From SZUA-152 sp964401355 (GTDB lineage Bacteria; Pseudomonadota; Gammaproteobacteria; SZUA-152): a stretch of 64,000 nt of DNA. Positions 43,599 to 52,716 of the stretch are shown piece after piece; position 1 is the first letter of the stretch, and every line of letters begins with the position of its first letter. Location of the stretch: contig CAYNYJ010000002.1 of NCBI GenBank assembly GCA_964401355.1, positions 1-64,000 on the forward strand, in the 5' to 3' direction. The notes below the pieces were generated by a model. The model saw nothing but the letters and a program-made list of their open reading frames with translations. It had not been told where the DNA came from and did not search any database. The position numbers and the translations under genes are program-made.

Positions 43599-44441
43599 AT
43601 GTCGTTAGACAATATTCTCAATCATTGGTCAGACTACCGTAAGGCTGCTGAAGACGGGGGCCATCACGATTACGAACATCGCTGGGCGATGGCAATTAAT
43701 CTTGATCTGTGTATTGGTTGCAACGCCTGTTCGACCGCGTGTTACGCCGAGAACAACCTGGCAGTCGTGGGTAAAGAGCGCTTCGAAAAAGGCCAGGCTA
43801 TGCACTGGATGCGCATCGAACGTTACTGGGATCAGCCCGATAAAGATTACCCGGAGCAGGGTGCTAGTTTCTTGCCGATGATGTGTCAGCAGTGTGGTTC
43901 CGCAACCTGTGAGCCGGTCTGTCCGGTTGCTGCGACCTATCACACCCCGGATGGTTTGAATGCGCAGGTGTACAACCGTTGTATCGGTTCACGTTACTGT
44001 TCGAACAACTGCCCATTCCGGGTGCGTTACTTTAATTTCTACTCCTATTATGAATCTGCCTGGCCAGAGCCAATGCAGCAACAGCTCAATCCGGATATAT
44101 CGGTGCGTGACAAAGGCGTGATGGAGAAGTGCACGTTCTGCGTTCAACGTATACGTACGGTCAAAGATAAAGCCTTTATGGAAGATCGTGTGGTTCAGGA
44201 TGGTGAAATGATAACGGCTTGTGCGCAGGCCTGTCCGACTTCCGCCATTGTCTTTGGTGACACCCTGGATGAGAACAGTATGGTTAACAAACTCTGGATA
44301 AAGCATCAGGTGGAACGCGGTGCTTACCAGAAGACCCGATATGCGAAGAAGGATGCGGAATTACGGGGTTATCGAATTTTCGAAGAACTTAACGTTGACC
44401 CGTCAGTGATGTATCTCGAGCGGGTGCGTGAAGATGTATAA
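43599..44441 (+). CDS. Alternative Complex III subunit B, iron-sulfur half
   Basis: The 280-residue ferredoxin-like protein has four Cys clusters: CIGCNACSTAC, CQQCGSATCEPVCPV, CIGSRYCSNNCP (128-139) and CTFCVQRI with CAQACP. In the third, Ser131 replaces a Cys, leaving three ligands, as expected for the single [3Fe-4S] cluster of ActB beside three [4Fe-4S]. It wires quinol oxidation in the membrane subunit ActC to ActA. It lacks its own signal peptide and may be carried out with the Tat-bearing partner subunit. It is encoded directly behind the other half. Confidence 0.9.
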   Translation: MSLDNILNHWSDYRKAAEDGGHHDYEHRWAMAINLDLCIGCNACSTACYAENNLAVVGKERFEKGQAMHWMRIERYWDQPDKDYPEQGASFLPMMCQQCGSATCEPVCPVAATYHTPDGLNAQVYNRCIGSRYCSNNCPFRVRYFNFYSYYESAWPEPMQQQLNPDISVRDKGVMEKCTFCVQRIRTVKDKAFMEDRVVQDGEMITACAQACPTSAIVFGDTLDENSMVNKLWIKHQVERGAYQKTRYAKKDAELRGYRIFEELNVDPSVMYLERVREDV

Positions 44442-44510
44442 GGCTTTTTATCTCTCGATTTCACGTTCGGTTACAACCAGAGCCGTCAAAAAGATTAAGG
44501 TGATATAACA

Positions 44511-45926
44511 ATGACGATGGTGACAGAAAAAGATATTAACGAGCAGATTGCTTGGGCTCAGATAAACAGGGATGTGCTGAAAAGCATGGAGAATCCACGC
44601 CCGGCTTTTTGGGTGACTTTAGCCGTGTGTGTTGCAATGGTGGCTTGTGCGGTTTTGGCGGAATACATTCAGTACACCGAGGGTATGGGAACGGCCAATC
44701 TGAATAATCCCCATATGTGGGACATGTACATTTCTGCTTTTGTGTTCTGGATTGGCATGAGTCACTCCGGGACATTATTGTCAGCAATTCTGCATCTCAT
44801 TCATGCTGATTGGCGTAAGCCGATTTATCGGTTTGCCGAAGCGATGACGACGTTTTCGTTGATGACAGCCGGACTGTTCCCGATGATCCATCTGGGCCGT
44901 GTCTGGAATCTGTACTGGGTGCTTCCGTATGTTAGTGACCGTGGTATTTGGCCGAACTTCCGTTCGCCACTGGTGTGGGACGCTTTCGCCATCAGTACCT
45001 ACCTTACGGCATCCATGTTGTTTCTGTTTGTCGGTATGATCCCGGATTTGGCGATCTGTCGTGATAACGCCACCGGTTGGCGCAAAAAGCTTTACGGCAT
45101 GTTGTCGCTGGGCTGGGTCGGCAGTGACCGTCAGTGGCGTCACTTCCGCAAAACCTACTTGCTCATGGCTTGCTTTTTGATTCCTTTGGCGGTATCCGTG
45201 CATTCCATCGTGTCCTCCGATTTTGCCATGGCCATTATGCCAGGCTGGCACGTGACATCTTTCCCTCCTTACTTTGTGGCGGGTGCTTTGTACTCCGGTT
45301 GTGCAGCCATCATTACCTTGTTTATTCTGTTGCGTTACTTCTTTCGTTTCGAAGCATACATGACGCTGCCGATTATGGAAAAGACTGCCAAGCTGACTTT
45401 TGCTATCGCCATGGTCTGGACTTACCTTAACGCGGTGGAGTTTGCATCTGTCTGGTACGGGCACAACATATATGACAAGGAGCTGCTGATTGCCAAGGCC
45501 ACGGGAGCATATGCACCTATCTTCTGGAGCATGTTGTTTTTAGGTTCTGTGATGCCCTTTGCCCTGGCGTTCCGTAAGCTACGACGTCATATGCCGACCA
45601 TGTTTGTGGTCTCATTGTTTCTTAATCTGGGCATGTTCCTGGAACGCTGGATGATCGTGGCGCCGACTCTGTCAATGTCGCAGCAGCCACATCAGTGGGA
45701 CATCATGTATGGCAGTATCGTTGAATGGGCCATCGTATTTGGTAGCTTTGGCTGGTTTGGTATGTTGTTCCTGATTTTTGTGAAGGTATTCCCATCTGTC
45801 TCAATGTACGAAGTGAAAGAGATGGTGTTCCATCGAAAACGGAGCGCAGGTGAAGAAGATGTGTCACGCATGACGGATCACGCACAACTTGCAACCGAAG
45901 CTGCTGGTGGGGAGGATGTGAAATGA
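44511..45926 (+). CDS. actC: Alternative Complex III subunit C, NrfD-like membrane quinol subunit
   Basis: The 471-residue protein has about ten membrane helices of the NrfD/PsrC kind. Recognisable blocks are SAFVFWIGMSHSGTLLSAILHL, near the quinol site, WHVTSFPPYFVAGALYSGCAAI and LERWMIVAPTLS. In the complex it oxidises menaquinol or ubiquinol next to the iron-sulfur half and may take part in proton movement. Its stop overlaps the actD start (ATGA). Confidence 0.94.
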   Translation: MTMVTEKDINEQIAWAQINRDVLKSMENPRPAFWVTLAVCVAMVACAVLAEYIQYTEGMGTANLNNPHMWDMYISAFVFWIGMSHSGTLLSAILHLIHADWRKPIYRFAEAMTTFSLMTAGLFPMIHLGRVWNLYWVLPYVSDRGIWPNFRSPLVWDAFAISTYLTASMLFLFVGMIPDLAICRDNATGWRKKLYGMLSLGWVGSDRQWRHFRKTYLLMACFLIPLAVSVHSIVSSDFAMAIMPGWHVTSFPPYFVAGALYSGCAAIITLFILLRYFFRFEAYMTLPIMEKTAKLTFAIAMVWTYLNAVEFASVWYGHNIYDKELLIAKATGAYAPIFWSMLFLGSVMPFALAFRKLRRHMPTMFVVSLFLNLGMFLERWMIVAPTLSMSQQPHQWDIMYGSIVEWAIVFGSFGWFGMLFLIFVKVFPSVSMYEVKEMVFHRKRSAGEEDVSRMTDHAQLATEAAGGEDVK

Positions 45927-46450
45927 GCAAGCGACGTATGTTGGCCTTATTCAGCGATTTCGACGAAGCGCATGCCGCGATCGCTGATATACGCCGTAAT
46001 GAAATTCCGGGAGTCACGGTTGATGATGTGACCATGATATCGCCCATCGAACATCCTGAAGTGGAAGATGTGTTGGGTGAGCGTCCCGTGCATATTCAGA
46101 AGTTCACCTTGTTTGGCGCATCATTCGGGCTGATTTTTGGCTTCTTCTTTCTGTCCGCTGCGCAGGCGGCATTTATGGTGCAGCCGCAGGGCGGCAAGGC
46201 GGTTATTTCGTTGCCGTCGAATTTCGTTTTAATGTATGAAATGTTGATTTTCTTTGCGGTGTGGTCAACGGTTATTTCGTTTATTTTCTTATCGGGTCTG
46301 TTGCGGAAACGCAGTTCTCTTTATTCCGAGAAAGTCAGTTTGGATCAAATTGCCATTATTGTAGAATTTGATGAAAAAAATACTGAACCGATGAAGACTT
46401 TGTTTCAAAAGCATAAGACCTTGGAAATACGTGAAGAGGTAGTTAAATGA
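45923..46450 (+). CDS. actD: Alternative Complex III subunit D (DUF3341)
   Basis: The 175-residue protein starts with a cytoplasmic ferredoxin-fold-like part (LALFSDFDEAHAAIADIRR, VTMISPIEHPEVEDVLGERP), followed by two membrane helices (LFGASFGLIFGFFFLSAAQAAF and LIFFAVWSTVISFIFLSGLL). This is the ActD layout. It overlaps actC and actE by 4 bases each. Its role in the complex is structural as far as known. Confidence 0.92.
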   Translation: MSKRRMLALFSDFDEAHAAIADIRRNEIPGVTVDDVTMISPIEHPEVEDVLGERPVHIQKFTLFGASFGLIFGFFFLSAAQAAFMVQPQGGKAVISLPSNFVLMYEMLIFFAVWSTVISFIFLSGLLRKRSSLYSEKVSLDQIAIIVEFDEKNTEPMKTLFQKHKTLEIREEVVK

Positions 46451-47022
46451 AGCATTTATTGAACGGTTCGACAAAATGCTTGCCGGGTCGCGTTATGAAA
46501 AGCTTGGGTATTATGGTGTTCGCTTTGGCACTGCCAACGACGGTGCTGGCATGGCCGTGGTCACAGGACATGATGAATCAGCCGAGCATCAAACCGCAGG
46601 AAGGCATGATGACGCCTTTCCCATCGCGTTCGGTGCCGGTTATGGGAATTCCAACCAAAGTGGCCAATCGAGACGAAGCCAAAGACCTGGTGAATCCGGT
46701 GGCCTTAACGGATGCCTCTTTGAGAGAGGGTCGGAATTTATACATCATTTATTGTGCCGCTTGTCACGGACGGTCAGGCAAAGCTGACTCTCCGGTGAGC
46801 GGCAAGATTGGTGCCATTGACCTTACCGATGATTATGTGCAAAAAAATCTCACCGAGGGCTGGATTTGGGGCACGATTACTTTTGGTAGTTATGTAATGC
46901 CGGCCTACGGTATACCCAATGAACAAGGTGGCTCCAATGACTTGTCGGTTGAAGAGCGCTGGCATGTAGTGAATTACCTCAGAAATGGTCTGTTAAAAGA
47001 AACCACGGTTGCTGCAAAATAA
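46447..47022 (+). CDS. actE: Alternative Complex III subunit E, monohaem cytochrome c
   Basis: The 191-residue protein has a signal sequence ending VLA and the ActE start WPWSQDMMNQPSIKPQEGM. One haem site CAACH lies near residue 103 and the axial Met is likely in YVMPAYG. It is the small periplasmic cytochrome of the complex and passes electrons to soluble carriers or an oxidase. It overlaps actD by ATGA. Confidence 0.93.
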   Translation: MKHLLNGSTKCLPGRVMKSLGIMVFALALPTTVLAWPWSQDMMNQPSIKPQEGMMTPFPSRSVPVMGIPTKVANRDEAKDLVNPVALTDASLREGRNLYIIYCAACHGRSGKADSPVSGKIGAIDLTDDYVQKNLTEGWIWGTITFGSYVMPAYGIPNEQGGSNDLSVEERWHVVNYLRNGLLKETTVAAK

Positions 47023-47060
47023 CTGACATGACAAGAAAAGATAAAAGGGGTAACGGGTAA

Positions 47061-48095
47061 ATGGAGAACTTTGGTAGCTGGTCAGTATTGACCACTAATT
47101 TCCTGGTTGTGTTGTATATGGCACTGGCGGGCGTAACGTTTGCGGCTATCCTGCATTTGGTTAATGGTAAATGGCGCTTTCAGGTGCGTTATTTTGCAGT
47201 GTCAATGGCAGGTTTGTTCCCGTTGGCTGGGGTTCTACTGTTGATTCTGCTGTACGGTGGTGAGAATACCTTTCAATGGTTGGCGCACGCACATGATGAA
47301 GGTACCCACCTGAACGGCTGGCATAACTATAGTTTTCTGGTTATTCGACAGATCGTGGGTTTCCTGGTTGTTGCCGGTTTTTTTGGCCTATTTATCAAAT
47401 ATCAGCATATGACCGCGATCAGTGATGATCCGAAGGTGCACAGGACCTTTCGCAATATTGCACTGGTAATTCCCGGTGTGTATGTGCTGTATGGCACCAT
47501 GATAGCCTGGGATTTTGAAATGACCATGATGCCTGGCTGGCACAGTGCGGTATACGGTGTATACCAGTTTGTGAGTATGTTCCAGTGCTTCCTGGCTCTC
47601 TTTGCGGTGGTGCTAATTATGTTGTATCGCTCCGGAAAACTGACACAGCCTTACAAACCGTTTGTGTTTAATTATCTGGCGCAGATGATGTTGGCTTTTA
47701 CTATTCTGTGGACTTACTTCTATTTCACCCAGTACCTCATTATGTGGTATGGGCGTTTGACAGAAGAAATGGATCGTTTCGACAACATGATGCACAACGA
47801 TCTTGCTCCAATCTGGTGGACCTTTTTGGCGCTGAAATTTATTGTGCCGTTGGTGACCTTCGCGGTGTGGACGCCGAATCGTCATAGCCCTAATGTGATC
47901 ATGGCTGTCGCTGCCTGTATCATGGTGGGCACTTGGCTGGAGCGGTATACGTGGATATCTGGTTCTGTTTCACCCGAGTTTTACCATATTCCGATGACGT
48001 CGATATTCGATATTGTGGTGACCTTGGTGGTCGCAGCACTTGCCTGGCTCTCGGTTCGCACAGTAATGACCAAGTACGGGTTAGTTCGTAGCTAA
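47061..48095 (+). CDS. actF: Alternative Complex III subunit F, second NrfD-like membrane subunit
   Basis: The 344-residue protein has about nine to ten membrane helices and resembles ActC in HNYSFLVIRQIVGFLVVAGFFG, MMPGWHSAVYGVYQFVSM and GTWLERYTW, as expected for ActF, a paralogue of ActC thought to serve in proton translocation. It is the last act gene and is followed by a strong terminator. Confidence 0.92.
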   Translation: MENFGSWSVLTTNFLVVLYMALAGVTFAAILHLVNGKWRFQVRYFAVSMAGLFPLAGVLLLILLYGGENTFQWLAHAHDEGTHLNGWHNYSFLVIRQIVGFLVVAGFFGLFIKYQHMTAISDDPKVHRTFRNIALVIPGVYVLYGTMIAWDFEMTMMPGWHSAVYGVYQFVSMFQCFLALFAVVLIMLYRSGKLTQPYKPFVFNYLAQMMLAFTILWTYFYFTQYLIMWYGRLTEEMDRFDNMMHNDLAPIWWTFLALKFIVPLVTFAVWTPNRHSPNVIMAVAACIMVGTWLERYTWISGSVSPEFYHIPMTSIFDIVVTLVVAALAWLSVRTVMTKYGLVRS

Positions 48096-48120
48096 ATAGA
48101 GTCGCTTATGTGTAGTGTGA

Positions 48121-48151
48121 AAAGAGGACTCTTCGGAGTCCTCTTTTTTTG
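48121..48151 (+). terminator. Intrinsic terminator of the act operon
   Basis: The stem AGAGGACTC with TTCG loop and GAGTCCTCT is followed by a run of T. It separates the act operon from the petABC operon 380 bases downstream. Confidence 0.92.
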
Positions 48152-48340
48152 TGTCATAGAAACCACAAGGAATTGAGCGGATATGAATTAATTTTGGGGG
48201 CATATGCATTAGTTTATAATAATATTAAAATAAACAATGTTATTGGTGGAGAATTCTCTGCTATTCTCGTTAGCCATCTGATGCCCTTTTCGATGAAATC
48301 CGTCGGCGTCCATCGATCAGGCTGAATTCCCGAATGTTTT

Positions 48341-48505
48341 TAAGGGCACCTCTAATAATTCTGGATGTGTCAGCTTGGGATTCAAAATTCGTCGATTCAA
48401 GGCGTGAAACGCAGGCAATAGCTAGCTATTGGCAAGTTTCACAACGCAGAAGCGGCGGATTTTGGGTTCAAGATGCGCATTCACGAATTATTAGAGGTGC
48501 CCTTA
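48341..48505. mobile_element. Hairpin (MITE-like) element, copy 2
   Basis: This 165-bp sequence has 21-base perfect terminal inverted repeats beginning TAAGGGCACCTCTAATAATT and is self-complementary along most of its length, with arms such as GTGAAACGC/GTTTCAC around the centre AATAGCTAGCTATT at about 48418-48431. The same centre and end type occur at 16176-16412. It encodes nothing. It lies between the act terminator and the Rieske gene, ending 17 bases before that gene's ribosome site, so it may affect petABC transcription. Confidence 0.75.
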
Positions 48506-48533
48506 AGTGATAGTTAGAAATGAGGGTTTGTGC

Positions 48534-49130
48534 GTGAGTTCGAATGAAATTGATTATGGTCGGCGACGAATGTTGCTGGCAGCAACAGCGGCAGTGGGTG
48601 GCATCGGCGCTATATATGTGGCGACGCCGTTTGTACTGTCGATGGATCCCAGCGCGAAGGCCAAGGCCGCAGGTGCGCCTATTGATATTGATATCAGTAA
48701 GTTACAGCCTGGGCAGTTAATGACAGTGGAATGGCGCGGTAAACCCGTTTGGGTTTTGCGTCGGAATGAGGCCATGTTGAAGGGTATGGCGTCAATATCG
48801 AGTCAGTTACGTGATGCTGGGTCGGATGAGCTGTCGCAACAGCCGCATTACGCTAAAAACAAGCACCGATCGATCAATCCAGAATATATGGTCATGGTCG
48901 GAATTTGTACTCACTTGGGCTGTTCACCGACCTATCGCCCCGAGTTTGCTCCACCCGATCTGGGACCTGAGTGGAAGGGTGGGTTCTTTTGCCCTTGTCA
49001 TGGTTCTCGTTACGATCTTGCCGGGCGAGTTTTTGCGGGGATGCCCGCGCCATCGAATCTGGTCGTCCCTCCTTATCATTATGTATCAACGACCCGCTTG
49101 TTGGTGGGCATTGATCCTGAGGCCATCTGA
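48534..49130 (+). CDS. petA: Ubiquinol-cytochrome c reductase, Rieske iron-sulfur subunit
   Basis: The 198-residue protein has a Tat-type N terminus (YGRRRMLLAATAAVGGIGA) that stays as membrane anchor, and the [2Fe-2S] ligands in CTHLGC and CPCHGSRYD. The GTG start at 48534 has GAGGG 7 bases upstream; an earlier in-frame GTG at 48507 lies at the edge of the hairpin element and has no such site. It moves electrons from quinol to cytochrome c1. Its stop overlaps petB by one base (TGATG). Confidence 0.93.
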   Translation: MSSNEIDYGRRRMLLAATAAVGGIGAIYVATPFVLSMDPSAKAKAAGAPIDIDISKLQPGQLMTVEWRGKPVWVLRRNEAMLKGMASISSQLRDAGSDELSQQPHYAKNKHRSINPEYMVMVGICTHLGCSPTYRPEFAPPDLGPEWKGGFFCPCHGSRYDLAGRVFAGMPAPSNLVVPPYHYVSTTRLLVGIDPEAI

Positions 49131-50362
49131 TGTTTGATAAATTGACACATCGTGTCGAGGCCCTACGTGACTGGGCGGACGAACGCTTCCCGGTGACGGC
49201 CTTTTGGCGTGACCACATGGTTAAGTATTACGCGCCTAAAAACCTGGATTTTTGGTATTATTTTGGGTCTCTGGCATTGTTGATGCTGGTGATGCAATTG
49301 ATCACCGGTATCTTTCTGACCATGAACTACAAGCCCACGGCGGATACCGCTTTTGCCTCGGTGGAATACATCATGCGTGATGTGAACTGGGGTTGGCTGA
49401 TTCGCTACATGCATTCTACCGGTGCATCATTCTTTTTTATCGTGATTTATCTGCACATGTTCCGTGCTTTATTGTACGGATCATATCGTGCGCCACGTGA
49501 ACTTCTGTGGTTGTTCGGGATGTTGATTTTTACGGTATTAATGGCCGAGGCTTTCATGGGTTACCTGTTACCTTGGGGACAAATGTCCTTTTGGGGCGCG
49601 CAGGTTATCATTTCTCTGTTTGGTGCTATTCCTTACATTGGAGATGAGTTGGCATTGTGGATACGCGGTGACTTCGTAGTGGCCGATGCCACTCTCAATC
49701 GCTTTTTTGCTTTTCATGTCATTGCCTTTCCGTTGTTGCTGATTGGCTTGGTGATGTTCCACATGATCTCCTTACATTCGGTGGGATCAAATAATCCCGA
49801 TGGTATAGAAATCAAGAAGCACAAAGATGAAAATGGCGTGCCATTAGATGGTATTCCGTTTCACCCTTATTACACGCTCAAGGACATGATCGGCGTCGTC
49901 GTATTCTTAATCATCTTTTCTGCGGTGTTGTTTTATGCGCCTGAATTGGGTGGCTGGTTCCTGGAGAAAGACAATTTTGTACCGGCAAACCCGTTAAAAA
50001 CACCGGAGCATATTGCCCCTCTTTGGTATTTCACGCCTTTCTACGCCATCTTGCGCGCAGTGCCGGATAAGTTCCTGGGCGTGGTTGCCATGGGCGCATC
50101 TATTGTTATGCTGTTTTTGCTGCCGTGGCTGGATCGCAGTCCCGTTAAGTCGATTCGGCAGAGGGGAGCGGTGTTTAAATTTGCCTTGACGACCTTTGTC
50201 ATCAGTTTCATCGCTCTGGCTTATTTGGGCACCGTTGCGGCAACACCGACTGCGACACTGTTTTCACGTATTTTCAGTGTTCTTTATTTCGCCTTCTTTT
50301 TATTGATGCCGATTTATTCCAGATATGATAAAACCAAGCCGGTTCCGGAGCGGGTGACATGA
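49130..50362 (+). CDS. petB: Cytochrome b subunit of the bc1 complex
   Basis: The 410-residue protein has eight to nine membrane helices. The b-haem His pairs are in RYMHSTGASFFFIVIYLHMFRALLYG and the FFAFHVIAFPLLLIGLVMFHMISLH segment, and the quinol-site motif PEW of mitochondria is replaced by APLWYFTPFYAILRA. It oxidises and reduces quinone across the membrane in the Q cycle. It overlaps petA and petC. Confidence 0.96.
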   Translation: MFDKLTHRVEALRDWADERFPVTAFWRDHMVKYYAPKNLDFWYYFGSLALLMLVMQLITGIFLTMNYKPTADTAFASVEYIMRDVNWGWLIRYMHSTGASFFFIVIYLHMFRALLYGSYRAPRELLWLFGMLIFTVLMAEAFMGYLLPWGQMSFWGAQVIISLFGAIPYIGDELALWIRGDFVVADATLNRFFAFHVIAFPLLLIGLVMFHMISLHSVGSNNPDGIEIKKHKDENGVPLDGIPFHPYYTLKDMIGVVVFLIIFSAVLFYAPELGGWFLEKDNFVPANPLKTPEHIAPLWYFTPFYAILRAVPDKFLGVVAMGASIVMLFLLPWLDRSPVKSIRQRGAVFKFALTTFVISFIALAYLGTVAATPTATLFSRIFSVLYFAFFLLMPIYSRYDKTKPVPERVT

Positions 50363-51108
50363 ATATGAAATGTCACTATCCGCTGCTGTTATTGATGTTG
50401 ATGCCAATGTCCTGGACTTTGGCAGCGGGTAAAGGTGTTGTTTTGGATGAAGCCAATATCCAGTTGGAAGATCGGCAGTCCATCAAACGTGGGGCAAATT
50501 TGTTTGTCGATTATTGCCTTAATTGCCACTCCGCTTCGCTGATGCGTTACAGTCGCATCGGGCAGGATCTGGGTATGAGTGATGATGAAGTCAGAAGTCA
50601 GCTCATCACCACGGGTGCCAAGGTGGGCGGTGTCATGGACGTGGCGATTGATGAAGGCGATGCCAAACGTTGGTTTGGCACTGTCCCGCCTGATTTATCG
50701 GTGATATCGCGCGCCCGTGGTGTGGACTGGTTGTACACGTATTTGCGTTCTTTTTATCGCGATGAATCCCGCCCTTGGGGAGTGAATAATACCGTGTTTA
50801 AAGATGTCGGTATGCCGCATGTGTTGTGGGAATTACAGGGGCTGCAAGCACCGCTGATTGAATCTTTTGTTGACGAAAATGGCACGACACAAACACATAT
50901 CACCGGCTTTACGATTGTTGAAACGGGCCAGCTGAATGCACAAGAGTACAATGAAGTGGTGCGGGATCTGGTGACTTTTCTGGCTTACTTGGGGGAGCCC
51001 AGCAAGTTGCAAAGACTGGCGCTAGGAAAGTGGGTTTTGCTGTTTCTTTTTGTCTTGCTGATTTTGGTGGTGTTATTGAAAAAAGAATACTGGAAAGATA
51101 TCCACTAG
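50359..51108 (+). CDS. petC: Cytochrome c1 subunit of the bc1 complex
   Basis: The 249-residue protein has a signal peptide (ending TLAAG), the haem site CLNCHSASLMRYSRIGQDLG, the DLSVISRARGVDWLYTYLRSFY block of cytochrome c1 and a C-terminal membrane anchor (LLFLFVLLILVVLLKKEYWKDIH). It passes electrons to soluble cytochrome c. Its ATG overlaps petB by 4 bases. It closes the petABC operon. Confidence 0.95.
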   Translation: MNMKCHYPLLLLMLMPMSWTLAAGKGVVLDEANIQLEDRQSIKRGANLFVDYCLNCHSASLMRYSRIGQDLGMSDDEVRSQLITTGAKVGGVMDVAIDEGDAKRWFGTVPPDLSVISRARGVDWLYTYLRSFYRDESRPWGVNNTVFKDVGMPHVLWELQGLQAPLIESFVDENGTTQTHITGFTIVETGQLNAQEYNEVVRDLVTFLAYLGEPSKLQRLALGKWVLLFLFVLLILVVLLKKEYWKDIH

Positions 51109-51238
51109 TTTGTGTACACCGAAAACGAGTGGTGGGGGCGGGTAATCTCAAATGACAAAAATCCACTGAAAGCGCTAAATAGAGCGGGTAGTACTGTTTT
51201 TAAAAAATATCAAATCTATTATCATCAATAACTTGTGA

Positions 51239-51266
51239 CGAATTCTGAGTTTTTTCTCAGAATTCG
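51239..51266. repeat. Perfect hairpin upstream of sspA
   Basis: Arms CGAATTCTGAG and CTCAGAATTCG pair perfectly around six T residues, 62 bases before the sspA start and 130 bases after petC. There is no U tract behind the stem, so it is a weak terminator candidate; it could also be an operator for sspA. Confidence 0.5.
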
Positions 51267-51327
51267 GTTACAATCCCTTCCTCGGTTATTCCCTCTTTAT
51301 AAAATATGAGTTGTTGGAGAAAGTAAA

Positions 51328-51951
51328 ATGGCAGTCGTGGCCAATAGAAAATCCGTAATGAATCTTTTTACCGGTGCAACCGATATTCACAGTCATCGTG
51401 TACGCATCGTTTTGGCCGAAAAGGGCATTAATTTTGAATTTATTATTGTCGATCTTGCCCATCCTCCCGAGGATTTGATGGAACTCAATCCTTACGGTTC
51501 GGTGCCCACTCTGGTGGACCGTGATCTGGTGCTCTACAATGCGCAAGTGATTATGGAATACTTAGATGAGCGTTTTCCACATCCGCCATTGATGCCGGTT
51601 GATCCCGTTTCCCGGGCGCAAAGTCGCATGACCCTGCATCGCATTCAGCGTGATTGGGATACTCTGGTTGAGAGCTTTCAGAAGGGTCGCGACAAGGAAA
51701 AGGCCGCGAAAGAATTGTCTGACAGCATCACAGTTATTGCCCCTATCTTCGAACAAAAAAACTATTTCATGAGCGATGAGTTCTCGCTGCTGGACTGCGC
51801 GATTGCCCCTATTTTATGGCGCCTGCCGGTGTATGGCATCAGCTTGCCTGCCAGCGCCAAAGCCGTTGAAGTCTACACTGAACGTCTGTTTGCGATGGAG
51901 TCGTTTCAGTCCAGTCTCACCGAGAAAGAGCGGGAAATGCGCGAAGACTAA
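51328..51951 (+). CDS. sspA: Stringent starvation protein A
   Basis: The 207-residue protein has the glutathione-S-transferase fold of SspA: MNLFTGATDIHSHRVRIVLAEKGINFE, then LNPYGSVPTLVDRDLVLYNAQVIMEYLDERFPHPPLMPVDPV, where the P-H-P-P-L-M block that touches RNA polymerase is kept. SspA binds RNA polymerase rather than glutathione and controls stress genes. sspB follows 13 bases later in the typical pair. Confidence 0.95.
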   Translation: MAVVANRKSVMNLFTGATDIHSHRVRIVLAEKGINFEFIIVDLAHPPEDLMELNPYGSVPTLVDRDLVLYNAQVIMEYLDERFPHPPLMPVDPVSRAQSRMTLHRIQRDWDTLVESFQKGRDKEKAAKELSDSITVIAPIFEQKNYFMSDEFSLLDCAIAPILWRLPVYGISLPASAKAVEVYTERLFAMESFQSSLTEKEREMRED

Positions 51952-51964
51952 CGTGTTGAATAAG

Positions 51965-52375
51965 ATGAATGAAATGACCTCCAGTCGGCCCTATTTGATG
52001 CGTGCTGTTTACGAGTGGATTGTTGATAACAATATGACGCCGTACTTGTTGGTGAATGCCCAGTTGGCTGATGTGAATGTCCCACGGGAACATGTCAGTA
52101 ACGGCAAAATTATTCTCAATATCGCGCCAGAGGCGGTGCAGCATCTGGATATGATGGGCGATGAGGTGGATTTTCATGCCCGCTTCGGCGGCAAGCCCAT
52201 GCATGTGCGGGTGCCTATTGTGGCAGCCATGGCGATTTACGCGCGTGAAAACGGTCGTGGCATGGTGTTCAATGATGATGAAGACCTGACGCCGGAGCCT
52301 GATGACGGCAAGCCCAGTAACGGCGGTTCGAAGAATAGCAAGTCCAGTGGGCCGCAACTGCGGGTCGTAAAATAA
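51965..52375 (+). CDS. sspB: ClpXP adaptor SspB
   Basis: The 136-residue protein has RPYLMRAVYEWIVDNNMTPYLLVNAQ, then GKIILNIAPEAVQHL and DEVDFHARFGGKPMHVRVPIVAAMAIYARENGRGM, the SspB substrate-binding fold for ssrA-tagged proteins. An acidic flexible linker leads to the C-terminal LRVVK, the ClpX-binding tail. The start may be ATG 51965, ATG 51974 or GTG 51953. Confidence 0.95.
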   Translation: MNEMTSSRPYLMRAVYEWIVDNNMTPYLLVNAQLADVNVPREHVSNGKIILNIAPEAVQHLDMMGDEVDFHARFGGKPMHVRVPIVAAMAIYARENGRGMVFNDDEDLTPEPDDGKPSNGGSKNSKSSGPQLRVVK

Positions 52376-52716
52376 TAGCCACAGCCGGTGCTGGAAGATG
52401 CGCCGGGTATGTGGGAGAACTCAGTCCCGGTTTTTGAGGTCACCACAGGCCTTTAGGCCAAGTTCCGCAAAGCCCATCATAAGAATAGCGGCGATGATCA
52501 TCAGTCCCGACTATCATCCTGGATTCCGGCAGTGGTTCCACCCTCCACTTTACGTGCAAGCAGCCGATAAGCGCTGCGTAATACAGCGCCACCGATCAGT
52601 GCATGGAAGGTTTAAATCGTCATACTTTAGTGATAAAGACAATGCTCGACTAGTGCTACTATTCATATTATTGAAAATGATGATCACAATGGGCAGTGTA
52701 AAGAGTGGAGATAAAT
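52376..52716. other. Intergenic region between sspB and gspG
   Basis: No gene is evident in this 341-base stretch. The end holds the ribosome site GGAGA used by gspG. The composition is coding-like in places (around 52520-52610) without an open frame, so it may be the residue of a lost gene. Confidence 0.35.
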
